A stretch of DNA of 64,000 bases from Ilyomonas sp965199905 (lineage in GTDB: Bacteria > Bacteroidota > Bacteroidia > Chitinophagales > Chitinophagaceae), in the NCBI GenBank assembly GCA_965199905.1, contig OZ241366.1, forward strand, positions 3,286,001 through 3,350,000. Reading direction: 5' to 3'. Shown here piece after piece: positions 1 through 9,113 of this stretch. The notes beneath the pieces were generated by a model. That model was given only the letters and a program-made list of their open reading frames with translations. It had not been told where the DNA came from and did no database searches. A program made the translations under genes and the position numbers. Each line of letters opens with the position of its first letter. Position 1 is the stretch's first letter.

Positions 1-1131
1 TTAAGCGAGCGAGAAGTAGGTGCGCAGCTAATAAATGAAACGCTGGCATTTGCAGAGACTTCGGTTTGCAGAAGAAAGGTGCTGATGCATTATTTTGGTG
101 AAGATTGGGGTGATGAGAATTGCCAGAATTGTGATAACTGCCTGCATCCGAAAGAGAAAATTGAAGCTAAAGAGGAAGCCTGTAAAGTGCTGAAAGTGGT
201 GAATGCGCTGGAAGAACGCTTCCCCGCGGATTACGCGGTGAATATCATTACCGGCAGGCAAACGCCGCAGGTACAGATGTATCGCCATGAAAAACTGGAT
301 GTGTTTGGCATTGGTAAGGATAAAGATGATCATTTCTGGAATAGCCTGATCAGGCAGATGCTTCTTTTTAATTTGCTGCGCAAAGACATTGAAGAATATG
401 GCTTACTGAAGTTTACAGAAGAAGGACATGCATTTTTAAAGAAATCGCATTCATTTAAGATTGTATTGAACAACTCATTTGAAGATGCGAACTATGATGA
501 TGAGGAAGGTGAAGGTGCGGGCGCAACCGGTGGTGCAGCAGACGAAAAACTGCTTGACATGCTGAAAGAGATGCGCCAGAAAGAAGCGAAGAAAAAAGGC
601 TTGCCTCCCTTTGTGCTGTTCCTTGAAAATTCGCTGATAGATATGGCAACCATGTACCCGACTTCGATGGGAGAAATGGAAAAATGCCAGGGCGTAAGTA
701 AAGGGAAGGCTTTAAAATTTGGTCGTCCGTTTATTGATTTGATTGCGAAATATGTAGAGGAAAATGACATTGAAAAGCCGGATGATTTTGTAATGAAAAG
801 CGTTGCCAACAAGAGCAGCAATAAGATTTACATCATTCAGAATATTGATAAAAAAATTCCGTTGGAAACCATTGCCCGCAATAAAGATTTGCGGCTGGAT
901 TCTTTGCTGGAAGAAATGGAAACGATTGTGGCAAGCGGTACGAAGCTAAACCTGAATTATGCCATTGAAAGCATGCTGGATGATGACGACCAGGACGAGA
1001 TCATTGATTATTTCCGCAGTTGCGAGACGTCTTCTTTAGATGTGGCAAGGGAAGAATTATCTGACAGTAATTACAACTGGGAACAGTTGAAGATTATGCG
1101 TATCAAATTTTTAAGCGAGTACGGAAATTAG
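1..1131 (+). CDS. recQ: ATP-dependent DNA helicase RecQ, C-terminal part (5' end outside window)
   Basis: The frame is open from base 1 with no stop, so this is the 3' part of a longer gene; the helicase motor lies upstream of the window. Visible are the RecQ zinc-binding cysteines (fragment residues C23, C41, C44, C47 in the pattern CRRK...CQNCDNC), then the winged-helix RQC region, then an HRDC-like segment beginning near LPPFVLFLENSL (about residue 200). A further acidic C-terminal extension of about 120 residues follows, of the kind seen in Bacteroidota RecQ proteins. RecQ unwinds DNA 3' to 5' and acts in recombination and fork repair. The assignment rests on the zinc motif and the domain order. 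Confidence 0.92.
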   Translation, partial: LSEREVGAQLINETLAFAETSVCRRKVLMHYFGEDWGDENCQNCDNCLHPKEKIEAKEEACKVLKVVNALEERFPADYAVNIITGRQTPQVQMYRHEKLDVFGIGKDKDDHFWNSLIRQMLLFNLLRKDIEEYGLLKFTEEGHAFLKKSHSFKIVLNNSFEDANYDDEEGEGAGATGGAADEKLLDMLKEMRQKEAKKKGLPPFVLFLENSLIDMATMYPTSMGEMEKCQGVSKGKALKFGRPFIDLIAKYVEENDIEKPDDFVMKSVANKSSNKIYIIQNIDKKIPLETIARNKDLRLDSLLEEMETIVASGTKLNLNYAIESMLDDDDQDEIIDYFRSCETSSLDVAREELSDSNYNWEQLKIMRIKFLSEYGN

Positions 1132-1238
1132 TCATAAGTAATACGTTCATATTATAAATAAAAGTCATGATGCGACTGCATCGTGGCTTTTTTTGTGGAA
1201 ATAAAAAGGTGGCTGCATCTTACTTGAAAACCAATTTT

Positions 1239-1757
1239 ATGGCAGAGATTCAAACCGCAACATCATCACACAAACACGGAAAGCCAACACGGAAGCGGCT
1301 TTCCACGCGTATCGACTTAACCCCGATGGTCGACTTAGGCTTTTTGCTGATTACGTTTTTCATTTTTACAACGGCATTGTCTACACCGTCGGTAATGAAG
1401 CTGAACTTACCTGTTGATGATGTTGAAGACAAAATGACTGTTTCTAAAAACAAAGTATTTACACTTGTGTTAGGTAAGAATAATTTGGTTGGTTATTATT
1501 TTGGTTCGGATGCTGCGGCTATGCAGTTTACAAATTATTCAGGAGCTGGCATTCGTGCAGAAATACAAAGGGCACAGCAGCAGGTAGCGAGAAAGTTTGG
1601 GGATAAGCTGGAGCTTTTTACCCTTATTAAACCCACACCAGAATCATCTTATAAAAATGTGGTAGATGCGCTGGACGAAATGCTTATTAATGGTGTAAAG
1701 CGCTATGTACTAACGGAAGCAGATGCGGCGGAAGTGAAGATGACGGATGGGAAATAG
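1239..1757 (+). CDS. exbD: ExbD/TolR-type biopolymer transport protein
   Basis: This inner-membrane protein has a single N-terminal transmembrane helix and a periplasmic domain. It would form the proton-driven stator with an ExbB/TolQ partner to energise outer-membrane processes. The segment STRIDLTPMVDLGFLLITFF (about residues 22-41) carries the family hallmark, a conserved Asp (in MVD) at the start of the helix. I chose the ATG at 1239, which gives 172 residues; an upstream ATG at 1167 would add an atypical 24-residue leader. No ExbB, second ExbD or TonB gene is adjacent, so this is an orphan copy here. Confidence 0.85.
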   Translation: MAEIQTATSSHKHGKPTRKRLSTRIDLTPMVDLGFLLITFFIFTTALSTPSVMKLNLPVDDVEDKMTVSKNKVFTLVLGKNNLVGYYFGSDAAAMQFTNYSGAGIRAEIQRAQQQVARKFGDKLELFTLIKPTPESSYKNVVDALDEMLINGVKRYVLTEADAAEVKMTDGK

Positions 1758-1945
1758 TTTGTGGAAAAAAGATGCCTTTACAGAAATACAAGTTGTCTTT
1801 TTCAGCCATTTGCATTACTGAAAACTGTATTTGCCTGTAATCTTCTTAATTTTTTTTCAGGTTAATCCTTTCAACATTTTTCTGCGGTTGTAATGGCATA
1901 TACTTTGGGAAATTACAATACGGAATTTCCCAAAAATTTTCATAC

Positions 1946-2200
1946 ATGACAACGACAGTATCTGATCTGCACAGTACGTTTGAATATTTAGAAATAGCTG
2001 CCATTACGTGCACTGGCAATAGTATGGTGGTTAAGGTTCTTGATGTGCAGGGAAGAATTGCCAAAATCATTCGTCAAAGTGTTGAAGACAATATTGACAG
2101 GTTGCGCCTGAATGTTGAGGACTTGTGTACGGGTAAATACATTATCAATATTTTTTCAGATGATCACTTTATCAAAGCTGTCCGGTACACAAAAATTTAA
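1946..2200 (+). CDS. Small protein resembling a stand-alone T9SS C-terminal sorting domain
   Basis: This 84-residue protein has the strand pattern of a type IX secretion C-terminal domain: VKVLDVQGRIAK, then LRLNVEDLCTGKYIINIF, then a terminal VRYTKI. It closely parallels the ends of the large secreted proteins at 45360-47087 and 50865-52688. Unlike them it has no signal peptide and no passenger domain, so it would stay in the cytoplasm unless it is the remnant of a larger gene. It stands alone and is followed directly by a good terminator at 2226, which supports a real transcription unit. Function unknown. Confidence 0.6.
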   Translation: MTTTVSDLHSTFEYLEIAAITCTGNSMVVKVLDVQGRIAKIIRQSVEDNIDRLRLNVEDLCTGKYIINIFSDDHFIKAVRYTKI

Positions 2201-2225
2201 TAGCCGCTTACCTAATTTATAAAAG

Positions 2226-2249
2226 CCCGTTCTTTTGAGCGGGTTTTTT
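2226..2249 (+). terminator. Rho-independent terminator
   Basis: CCCGTTC and GAGCGGG pair (7 bp, one G-T wobble) around a TTTT loop and are followed by a run of six T. It ends the transcript of the small T9SS-domain-like gene. Confidence 0.8.
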
Positions 2250-2293
2250 ATTCGTTTGAAGCCTACATTTACAATAGATTTTAATAGCTGCCT

Positions 2294-3553
2294 TTGATTA
2301 CCAAACGTCATATTCCGTTTTTAAAAGCCGTTTTTCTACATAGTATTTCTGCCTTCGGCGGTCCGCAGGGGCATTATGGAATGATGCTGAAAACATTTGT
2401 TCACCAGCGGAAGGACATAACAGAAGAAGAACTAACGGAATATATTGGCTTTTGCCAGATGCTGCCGGGCGCATCATCTACACAAACGCTAACGCTAATA
2501 GGGTACAAGAGAGGTGGTCTTCCTTTAGCAATTCTGACTCTGCTTATCTGGGTTTTACCTGCCTGCTTTATCATGAGTGCATTGTCTTTTTTATTGCCTT
2601 ATATCAGCAATAAATATTTTAATGTACAGATCTTCAAGTACATACAACCAATGGCAATTGGTTTTATTACTTTTTCGGCGTTCCGGCTATTTCGTCTTTC
2701 TGTGCACAATACCATTACGCGGTTTATTATGGTGATTGTGAGCTTGCTTACTTTTTTATTCTTCAAAACTCCCTGGATATTTCCAGCTATGCTAATATCT
2801 GCCGGCATTGCCACCAATTTCAGCGACAAGCGATATCCTGATAAAAAAGAGGGCAGAAAAAAAATCAGGTGGGGAAATATTATTATTTTTTCCTCTCTCT
2901 TCCTCATTGCGGCATCTTTGAGCGAAACAGCAAGAAACCAGGAATGGAAAAACCGCGGACCGTATAATTTATTTGAGAATTTTTACCGTTTTGGAAGCCT
3001 TGTGTTTGGTGGCGGCGATGTTCTAATGCCTATGATGTATGAACAGTATGTTGTGCGTCCAAATACAGATATTGTGCGGCAAAAAAATCCGAATGTACTT
3101 CGTATGACGAAAGAAGAGTTTTTAACAGGCTCAGGAATGGTTCGGGCAATTCCAGGACCCGTTTTTTCAATTGGCTCATATGTTGGCGGAACTGTGTTAG
3201 GCAAAAAAAATATCGATTATCAGGCGATTGGGTGTTTAATTGGTATGATCGCTATTTTTCTGCCGAGCGCTCTTTTGGTCTTGTTCTTCTTTCCGGTTTG
3301 GAATAATCTGAAAAAATATACAGCTATTTATCGATCGCTGGAAGGCATCAATGCTGCAGTTGCAGGAATTATTACGGGTTCCTGTATTTTCCTGATTCAT
3401 GATATTTTCAGTGGCAATTTACTGCCGGTTACACCGCTTTCTGCGTTTGTTGATATCGGCGTTATTGTGGGTACTTTTTGCTTTCTCTATTTCACAAAAT
3501 TGAGAGCTCCTTTTATTGCTTTAGCCTGCTTGCTCCTTGGTATTTTTTTCTGA
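2294..3553 (+). CDS. chrA: Chromate transporter (ChrA family), two-domain form
   Basis: This is a polytopic inner-membrane protein of 419 residues, the usual size for the fused two-domain CHR family. Each half contains the family signature: SAFGGPQGHYGMM with QMLPGASSTQT in the first, and FGGGDVLMPMM with GMVRAIPGPVFSIGSYVGG in the second. Known ChrA proteins export chromate, but many family members are annotated only by homology and the real substrate may differ. The best start is TTG at 2294, because the conserved N-terminal FLKAVFLHSISAFGG begins right after it and no ATG is available upstream. The 3' end overlaps the convergent nadD by 33 bp. Confidence 0.88.
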   Translation: MITKRHIPFLKAVFLHSISAFGGPQGHYGMMLKTFVHQRKDITEEELTEYIGFCQMLPGASSTQTLTLIGYKRGGLPLAILTLLIWVLPACFIMSALSFLLPYISNKYFNVQIFKYIQPMAIGFITFSAFRLFRLSVHNTITRFIMVIVSLLTFLFFKTPWIFPAMLISAGIATNFSDKRYPDKKEGRKKIRWGNIIIFSSLFLIAASLSETARNQEWKNRGPYNLFENFYRFGSLVFGGGDVLMPMMYEQYVVRPNTDIVRQKNPNVLRMTKEEFLTGSGMVRAIPGPVFSIGSYVGGTVLGKKNIDYQAIGCLIGMIAIFLPSALLVLFFFPVWNNLKKYTAIYRSLEGINAAVAGIITGSCIFLIHDIFSGNLLPVTPLSAFVDIGVIVGTFCFLYFTKLRAPFIALACLLLGIFF

Positions 3554-4123
3554 CTGCTGATAATAGCGATTCCTTATAATCTCATCATAAACAGTATCTG
3601 GTAATAAATACCTGACACTTTTTTTACTTTGAATTTGTTGACGAATATAAGTTGAAGAAATTTCCAATAGAGGAGCTTCTACAATCCGGCAATTTGCTTT
3701 ATCATAATTTAAAACCGGAAACTTGGGCCTATTATATATAATAAATGAAAAATTTTTAAGTAAAATATGTCCATTTTTCCATTTACTGATGTTTTGAAAA
3801 CTATCTGACCCTAAAATGATTTTATAATTGTGTGAAGGATTTTTTTCTTGCAGATAAGTGAGTGTGTCAACTGTATAAGACGGAACAGGCAGTTTAAATT
3901 CAATATCAGATACCTGCAAATGAGAACTGTCGCCAATAGCCAGGCGAACTAAATGCAGCCGGTGATAACTGTTTAAAAGAGACGACGATGGCTTAAAGGG
4001 ATTTTGCGGAGAAACAACGAACCAAACTTGTTCTACATCGGTATGTTGCTGTACAAATTCAGCGATAATAAGATGACCGACATGAATAGGATTGAAAGAG
4101 CCAAAATACAATCCGATATTCAT
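3521..4123 (-). CDS. nadD: Nicotinate-nucleotide adenylyltransferase
   Basis: NadD transfers AMP from ATP to nicotinate mononucleotide to make deamido-NAD in cytosolic NAD synthesis. The nucleotidyltransferase signature GSFNPIHVGH lies at residues 8-17, and a C-terminal ISSTYIRQQI segment matches the family's second motif (ISST.IR). The ATG at 4123 follows the stop of the feoA-like gene by one base, which suggests translational coupling; an in-frame TTG six codons upstream is less likely. Another NAD gene, nadA, lies about 4 kb away. Confidence 0.93.
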   Translation of the reverse strand: MNIGLYFGSFNPIHVGHLIIAEFVQQHTDVEQVWFVVSPQNPFKPSSSLLNSYHRLHLVRLAIGDSSHLQVSDIEFKLPVPSYTVDTLTYLQEKNPSHNYKIILGSDSFQNISKWKNGHILLKNFSFIIYNRPKFPVLNYDKANCRIVEAPLLEISSTYIRQQIQSKKSVRYLLPDTVYDEIIRNRYYQQSEKNTKEQAG

Positions 4124-4124
4124 A

Positions 4125-4355
4125 TTAATTGATTTCTTCAACCAGAATGTTTGCAGCTTCTTCTTTACGAAGACTTAGTATATAACCAGAAACAGCAACT
4201 GATATAGGATCACCTAATGGTGCTATCTTATCAATCCAAATAACTTCTCCAGGCACGCAACCCATTTCCATCAGTTTGATATGTATATCCTCATTTGCAA
4301 ATTCCTTAATTGTAACTTCTTTTCCCGCTGGCATTTCCGTTAATTTTTTAAGCAT
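4125..4355 (-). CDS. feoA: FeoA-domain protein
   Basis: This 76-residue cytosolic protein matches the FeoA SH3-like domain: an N-terminal LTEMPAGKEVTIKEF, a central MEMGCVPGEVIWIDKIAPLG, and a terminal SGYILSLRKEEA strand. FeoA normally assists the ferrous-iron transporter FeoB, but no feoB is present here. It is co-directional with and immediately upstream of nadD, the two forming a small operon. The role of this solitary FeoA is unknown. Confidence 0.85.
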   Translation of the reverse strand: MLKKLTEMPAGKEVTIKEFANEDIHIKLMEMGCVPGEVIWIDKIAPLGDPISVAVSGYILSLRKEEAANILVEEIN

Positions 4356-4440
4356 GCAGCAAAAGTAGAATTAGATTTTTTTTAAAGTCTCATACCATCG
4401 TAAAATAACGCCTTCACAACCCGAATCGGTAAATTTGCAA

Positions 4441-4878
4441 ATGCCTTTGGTTACTTTTCAAAATGCAGATGCTACGCCTGTTTTTAAAGGCAAAGCGAAA
4501 CTCAAAAAGTTTATTCCGGAATTTTTTTCCGATTATAAGTTATCACTTGAATCACTTACTGTTGTTTTTTGTTCTGATGAATATCTTCTTGTGCTCAATC
4601 GCCAATTTTTACAGCATGATTATTATACCGATATTCTAACTTTTGATTTAGGTTTTAGTTATTCGACTGTAGGAGAAATTTACATCAGCATAGATAGAGT
4701 TAAGGAAAACGCACTCTCACTAAATGTTTCCTTTCAGGATGAATTGCTGAGAATTATTTTTCATGGAATTTTGCATTTGTGCGGCTTTAGTGATAAAACT
4801 TCTTTACAGAAGAAAAAAATGACGGAAAAAGAGAATCAGTTGCTCGCCAGGTTTGCGGCATTTCACGTGAAACAATAA
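4441..4878 (+). CDS. ybeY: rRNA maturation endoribonuclease YbeY
   Basis: YbeY is a single-strand endoribonuclease needed for 16S rRNA 3' maturation and ribosome quality control. The metal motif HGILHLCGFSD lies at residues 108-118. Two ligand histidines are present (H108, H112), while the position of the third His in the E. coli enzyme is Asp (D118). I take this as a lineage variant rather than loss of activity. ATG at 4441 is preferred to a TTG two codons earlier. mnmG starts 8 bp after the stop, so the two form a translation-related operon. Confidence 0.9.
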   Translation: MPLVTFQNADATPVFKGKAKLKKFIPEFFSDYKLSLESLTVVFCSDEYLLVLNRQFLQHDYYTDILTFDLGFSYSTVGEIYISIDRVKENALSLNVSFQDELLRIIFHGILHLCGFSDKTSLQKKKMTEKENQLLARFAAFHVKQ

Positions 4879-4886
4879 AGAAAATT

Positions 4887-6755
4887 ATGTTTTTAGAATA
4901 CGATGTAATTGTAGCTGGCGCAGGCCATGCAGGTTGCGAAGCTGCATGTGCGGCAGCAAATATGGGAAGTAGCGTATTATTGGTAACAATGAATATGCAA
5001 ACCATAGCTCAAATGAGCTGCAATCCAGCTATGGGCGGAATTGCAAAAGGGCAAATTGTTCGGGAAATAGATGCACTGGGAGGTATGAGTGGAATTGTTA
5101 CAGATATAAGCTCCTTACAATTTCGCATGCTCAACAAAAGCAAAGGACCAGCCATGTGGAGCCCCCGTGCCCAATGTGATAGAATGCTATTTGCACAAAC
5201 CTGGCGTGAAAAATTAGAAGAAAACAGGAATGTCGATTTCTACCAAGATACTGTTCAATCCATTATTATTGAAAATAAGAAGGTTTGCGGAGTCATCACC
5301 AGTTTGGGAAACGAAATCAGATGCAAAGCAGTCGTCTTAACAAGCGGAACTTTTTTGAACGGCGTTATACACATAGGAGAGAAGCGGATAGGCGGCGGCC
5401 GTGTGGCAGAAAAAGCAGCTACTGGTATTACAGAACAATTAGTGAGCTTGGGTTTTAGCAGTAACCGCTTAAAAACAGGAACACCGCCTCGCATTGATGG
5501 GCGAAGCCTGGATTACTCAAAAATGGAAGAGCAAAAAGGCGATGATGAAATCATTGGCTTCTCTTACTTGCCATTTCAAAAGTTGAAACCTGAAAATCAA
5601 CTAAGCTGTTTTGTAACCTATACCAATTCGACCGTTCACGATATTCTGAAAACCGGTTTTGACAGAAGCCCGATGTTTACAGGCAGAATTGAAGGTACAG
5701 GCCCACGTTATTGCCCGAGTATTGAAGATAAAATAAACCGCTTTGCTGATCGGGACAGGCACCAGATTTTTGTAGAACCAGAAGGTTTTAAAACGGTTGA
5801 AATCTATGTAAATGGCTTTTCTACTTCGTTACCGGAAGAAGTTCAGCACCAGGCAATCCGGCAAATGCCGGGCTTTGAAAATGCAAAAATGTTTCGCCCT
5901 GGTTATGCGATAGAATATGATTTTTTTCCACCAACACAACTGACAGCAAGTCTTGAAACCAAGTATGTAAACAACCTGTTTTTTGCCGGGCAAATCAATG
6001 GCACAACAGGCTATGAAGAGGCAGCCTGCCAGGGACTAATAGCCGGAATGAATGCACACTTAAAAGTGCAGGAGAAAGAACCACTTATTTTGAAAAGAAA
6101 TGAAGCTTACATTGGTGTATTAATCGATGACCTGATTAATAAAGGAACAGATGAACCATACCGTATGTTCACAAGCCGAGCAGAATACCGGACGCTTCTC
6201 AGGCAAGATAATGCCGATTTGCGCTTGACTGAAATGAGCTATAAACTTGGATTGGCAAGTGAAAAAAGAATGGAACTGATGTCAGCAAAAAAACAGGAAG
6301 TAGCCGATATTATAAAGAAAGTAAACACAACTACCATTTCTCCTTCAGAAATAAATGGTTATTTACAGCAAATAGAATCTGCACCAATTGTAGAAAAACA
6401 AAAGCTATCTAAAATTATTTTACGCCCCGATGTATCGTTGCAAGCTGTGATAGAATCCTTTTCTCAATTAGAGAATAGTTTTTCCGGATATTCGATTGAT
6501 TCTTTACAACAAAGCGAGATACAGATTAAATATGAACGTTATATAGAAAAAGAAGAACAACTTGTTGCAAAGCTGAATGAATTGGAAAATCTGGTGATTC
6601 CGGATGTTTTTGACTATAATAGCATTTCGGCTTTAAGCAATGAAGCGCTTCAAAAGTTTAAAAGAATTCGTCCCAGAACCATTGGACAAGCCAGCCGGAT
6701 AAGCGGCGTAAACCCAAGCGATATTCAAATACTTATGATATATATTGGAAGATAA
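4887..6755 (+). CDS. mnmG: tRNA uridine-5-carboxymethylaminomethyl modification enzyme MnmG (GidA)
   Basis: MnmG, with MnmE, adds the carboxymethylaminomethyl group at C5 of U34 in tRNAs reading split-box codons. The FAD-binding loop GAGHAGCE is at residues 11-18, followed by the family signatures CNPAMGGIAKG, ILTSGTFLNG-like VVLTSGTFLNGVIHIG, and GRIEGTGPRYCPSIEDK. The C-terminal MnmE-interaction region ends with ISGVNPSDIQILMIYI. Length (622 aa) is normal. In many bacteria gidA lies close to the replication origin; a candidate origin lies about 2 kb downstream. Confidence 0.97.
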   Translation: MFLEYDVIVAGAGHAGCEAACAAANMGSSVLLVTMNMQTIAQMSCNPAMGGIAKGQIVREIDALGGMSGIVTDISSLQFRMLNKSKGPAMWSPRAQCDRMLFAQTWREKLEENRNVDFYQDTVQSIIIENKKVCGVITSLGNEIRCKAVVLTSGTFLNGVIHIGEKRIGGGRVAEKAATGITEQLVSLGFSSNRLKTGTPPRIDGRSLDYSKMEEQKGDDEIIGFSYLPFQKLKPENQLSCFVTYTNSTVHDILKTGFDRSPMFTGRIEGTGPRYCPSIEDKINRFADRDRHQIFVEPEGFKTVEIYVNGFSTSLPEEVQHQAIRQMPGFENAKMFRPGYAIEYDFFPPTQLTASLETKYVNNLFFAGQINGTTGYEEAACQGLIAGMNAHLKVQEKEPLILKRNEAYIGVLIDDLINKGTDEPYRMFTSRAEYRTLLRQDNADLRLTEMSYKLGLASEKRMELMSAKKQEVADIIKKVNTTTISPSEINGYLQQIESAPIVEKQKLSKIILRPDVSLQAVIESFSQLENSFSGYSIDSLQQSEIQIKYERYIEKEEQLVAKLNELENLVIPDVFDYNSISALSNEALQKFKRIRPRTIGQASRISGVNPSDIQILMIYIGR

Positions 6756-6882
6756 GTAATTGATAAACAATAGATTACAATAAATAAAAATATTAATCAT
6801 TCCCAAATTCCGGTTAAAAGCGGTCTGACATTTTTAACTGCCATAGTTCATCTGTAATATTACAGGCAAATCTGCCTTTTCA

Positions 6883-7659
6883 TTGAAAACGTTCCGGTTA
6901 TTATTTGTTTTTCTTTTACTTTCCGGTGCTTCTTCAACATTGAAAGCACAGGTTGTACAAGTATCCGGTTCTGTTTACGATTTTAGCAACCGGCTCCCAA
7001 TAGAAGCTGTTAGCGTGGTGTGCACTTGTGGCAGCGGAACGATAACGGATTCAAACGGGCATTACAATATCTTGGTAAGGGAACATGATTCTTTATATTT
7101 CTCTTACCTCGGAAAAAATACCATCAAATATCCTGTTGATACCATCAGATACCCGGAGGCATTTGAAATCGGGTTGCATGTAGATGTAAAATGGTTGCCG
7201 GAAGTAAAAGTGAAAACCCATAATTATTACATGGATTCGTTGGAAAACAGGCGTGCTTATGCCAAGGTATTTAATTATCAGAAACCAGGTATCGCCATTA
7301 ACAGAAATTCTCCATCAACATATGTTCCCGGCGCTTTAACGGTAGGTTTCGATTTGGACGAACTCATCAATATGTTTCGCTTCCGAAAAAACCGCCAAAT
7401 GTTAGCTTTTCAAAATCGCCTGATGAAAGAAGAGCAGGACAAATACATTGATCATCGCTACAGCGTAAGACTGGTGAAACAACTTACAAAATTAGAACCT
7501 CCTGAATTACAAACATTTATGGATCAATATCGCCCGGAATACGACATCCTGCAGCAAATGAACGATCTGGAATTAGGATATTATATCGAGTTATGTTTTG
7601 ATGACTACCGGAAACAGAAAAACGATACTCACCGCAGAAGTATATTAGGAACCAATTAA
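6883..7659 (+). CDS. Secreted protein with carboxypeptidase-regulatory-like domain
   Basis: A signal peptide (MKTFRLLFVFLLLSGASS, cleavage likely after KAQ at about residue 23) is followed by a carboxypeptidase-D-regulatory-like beta-sandwich: VSGSVYDFSNRLPIEAVSVV, then GTITDSNGHYNI, then DSLYFSYLG. In Bacteroidota this domain heads many exported proteins, including TonB-dependent receptors, but here there is no receptor. The C-terminal half (residues about 130-258) is charged and helical and not recognised. The start is a TTG; no ATG is available upstream of the signal peptide. Function unknown, probably periplasmic. Confidence 0.8.
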   Translation: MKTFRLLFVFLLLSGASSTLKAQVVQVSGSVYDFSNRLPIEAVSVVCTCGSGTITDSNGHYNILVREHDSLYFSYLGKNTIKYPVDTIRYPEAFEIGLHVDVKWLPEVKVKTHNYYMDSLENRRAYAKVFNYQKPGIAINRNSPSTYVPGALTVGFDLDELINMFRFRKNRQMLAFQNRLMKEEQDKYIDHRYSVRLVKQLTKLEPPELQTFMDQYRPEYDILQQMNDLELGYYIELCFDDYRKQKNDTHRRSILGTN

Positions 7660-7669
7660 TCATCCTTTA

Positions 7670-8677
7670 TTATCCAATCAACCCGGCTTTTTTACTGATA
7701 TCCAGCATTCTTTCGATAGGTTTTAAAGCAGCGATCCGCAAATCTTCCCGCATAGTTAATTCCGGTATCTCATACTCCATACACAAATACACTTTTTCGA
7801 GGGAATTTAGCTTCATATGCGGGCAATCGTTGCAGGCGCAGCTATTATCCGGCGGCGCAGGAATAAACGTCTTATTTGGGGCGTCTTTCTGCATTTGGTG
7901 AAGAATGCCCGTTTCAGTTGCCACAATGTATTCCTGACCTTCGTCCTGCACAGCATAACGAAGTATTTGTGTAGTACTGCCAATATAATCCGCCGCACGC
8001 AGCACGGCATCTTCGCATTCCGGATGCGCAAGCACTTTCGCATTTGGGTGGCGCAGTTTCAGCTTTGTGATTTTTTCAAGGCTGAAAATCTCATGAACCA
8101 TACAGGCGCCGTTCCACAGCAGCATGTTTCTTCCGGTTTTCTTATTCAGGTAAGCACCGAGATTTTTATCCGGTGCAAAAATGATGGGCTGATCTTCCGG
8201 TATGCTTTCAATAATCTTCACTGCATTACTGCTGGTACAGATAATATCACTCAAAGCTTTTATTTCGGCTGAACAATTTACATAACTTACCACCAAATGA
8301 TCCGGATGCTTCTCTTTAAACATCCTGAACAAGGGCGCCGGTGCGCTATCCGCCAGTGAGCAACCTGCATTCAGGTCGGGCAACAAAACCTTACGTGTTG
8401 GATTTAGAATTTTGGCTGTTTCAGCCATGAAATGAACGCCGGCGAACACTATTATATCTGCATCAGTTTTAGCGGCGTATTGCGCCAATCCGAGGCTATC
8501 CCCGATATAATCTGCCACATCCTGTATATCCGCATCCTGATAGTAGTGCGCAAGCAGCACCGCGTTCTTTTCCTTTTTCAGCCGTTCTATCTCTTTAAAT
8601 AAATCAATTGTGGGATTTATGTCGATATCCAGAAACCCGCGTTTCGAAACTTTTTCTTTTGCTTCTGCTATGTTCAT
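7670..8677 (-). CDS. nadA: Quinolinate synthase
   Basis: NadA condenses iminoaspartate with dihydroxyacetone phosphate to quinolinate using a 4Fe-4S cluster, the second step of de novo NAD synthesis from aspartate. Signatures are VLLAHYYQDADIQDVADYIG near residue 40, LPDLNAGCSLAD, and the cluster cysteines in NAGCS, NGACMVHE and CNDCPHM. The length of 335 is standard. nadB and nadC are not adjacent. The gene diverges from the FKBP gene across the 436 bp origin-like gap. Confidence 0.96.
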   Translation of the reverse strand: MNIAEAKEKVSKRGFLDIDINPTIDLFKEIERLKKEKNAVLLAHYYQDADIQDVADYIGDSLGLAQYAAKTDADIIVFAGVHFMAETAKILNPTRKVLLPDLNAGCSLADSAPAPLFRMFKEKHPDHLVVSYVNCSAEIKALSDIICTSSNAVKIIESIPEDQPIIFAPDKNLGAYLNKKTGRNMLLWNGACMVHEIFSLEKITKLKLRHPNAKVLAHPECEDAVLRAADYIGSTTQILRYAVQDEGQEYIVATETGILHQMQKDAPNKTFIPAPPDNSCACNDCPHMKLNSLEKVYLCMEYEIPELTMREDLRIAALKPIERMLDISKKAGLIG

Positions 8678-8689
8678 AACTGTTGTAGT

Positions 8690-9013
8690 ATGTATTTAAT
8701 AATACTTATTTATATAAAATACCTATTACTATTACGGGTGTGTATATCGTGATAACTTACTTATACACACAGTACAAAGGTACTTAACTGATGTGTTTTC
8801 CACATGTATGTTAACATAAGCTGATTTCAACAAATCAGTTGTAATAACAGCTTAGCCTGTTTATCAACAATCCAAAAATTTAATGCCGGATTTGTTCATA
8901 TTCCGCTATCCACATAAAATGCACTGTTGGTTAAGAGAAGAAAAATGGTGAGTAGTTTTCTCTTTTTCCGCATTCCAGGCAAAAGACGGTTATTTGTTCT
9001 ACCAGTTTCCACA
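8690..9013. other. Intergenic region with DnaA-box cluster: candidate replication origin
   Basis: The 436 bp between nadA and the FKBP gene has no convincing coding content. An AT-rich stretch (8690-8735) is followed by DnaA-box-like nonamers: TTATACACA at 8761 (exact match to TTATNCACA), TTTTCCACA at 8796, TTATCAACA at 8861, CTATCCACA at 8906 and GTTTCCACA at 9005. A reverse-oriented near match lies around 8740 (TGTGTATAT). This layout and the nearby mnmG fit an oriC. No GC-skew computation was possible and flanking gene orientation is mixed, so the call remains an inference. Confidence 0.45.
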
Positions 9014-9113
9014 AAGCAAAAGAGGCGCAGGCAGCGTTTTACACCAAAAACCGACCTTATTCACATGGAGTGTGAAAAGAGAAAATCATTTTTTTCACTA
9101 TGAAATACAAGAC

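Noticed and set aside
1239..1757. Complete TonB/ExbB/ExbD energising operon
   Set aside because: Only one ExbD-like gene is present; neighbours are unrelated.
4125..4355. Ferrous-iron transport operon
   Set aside because: Only the FeoA-like gene is present; the downstream gene is nadD and no feoB exists nearby.
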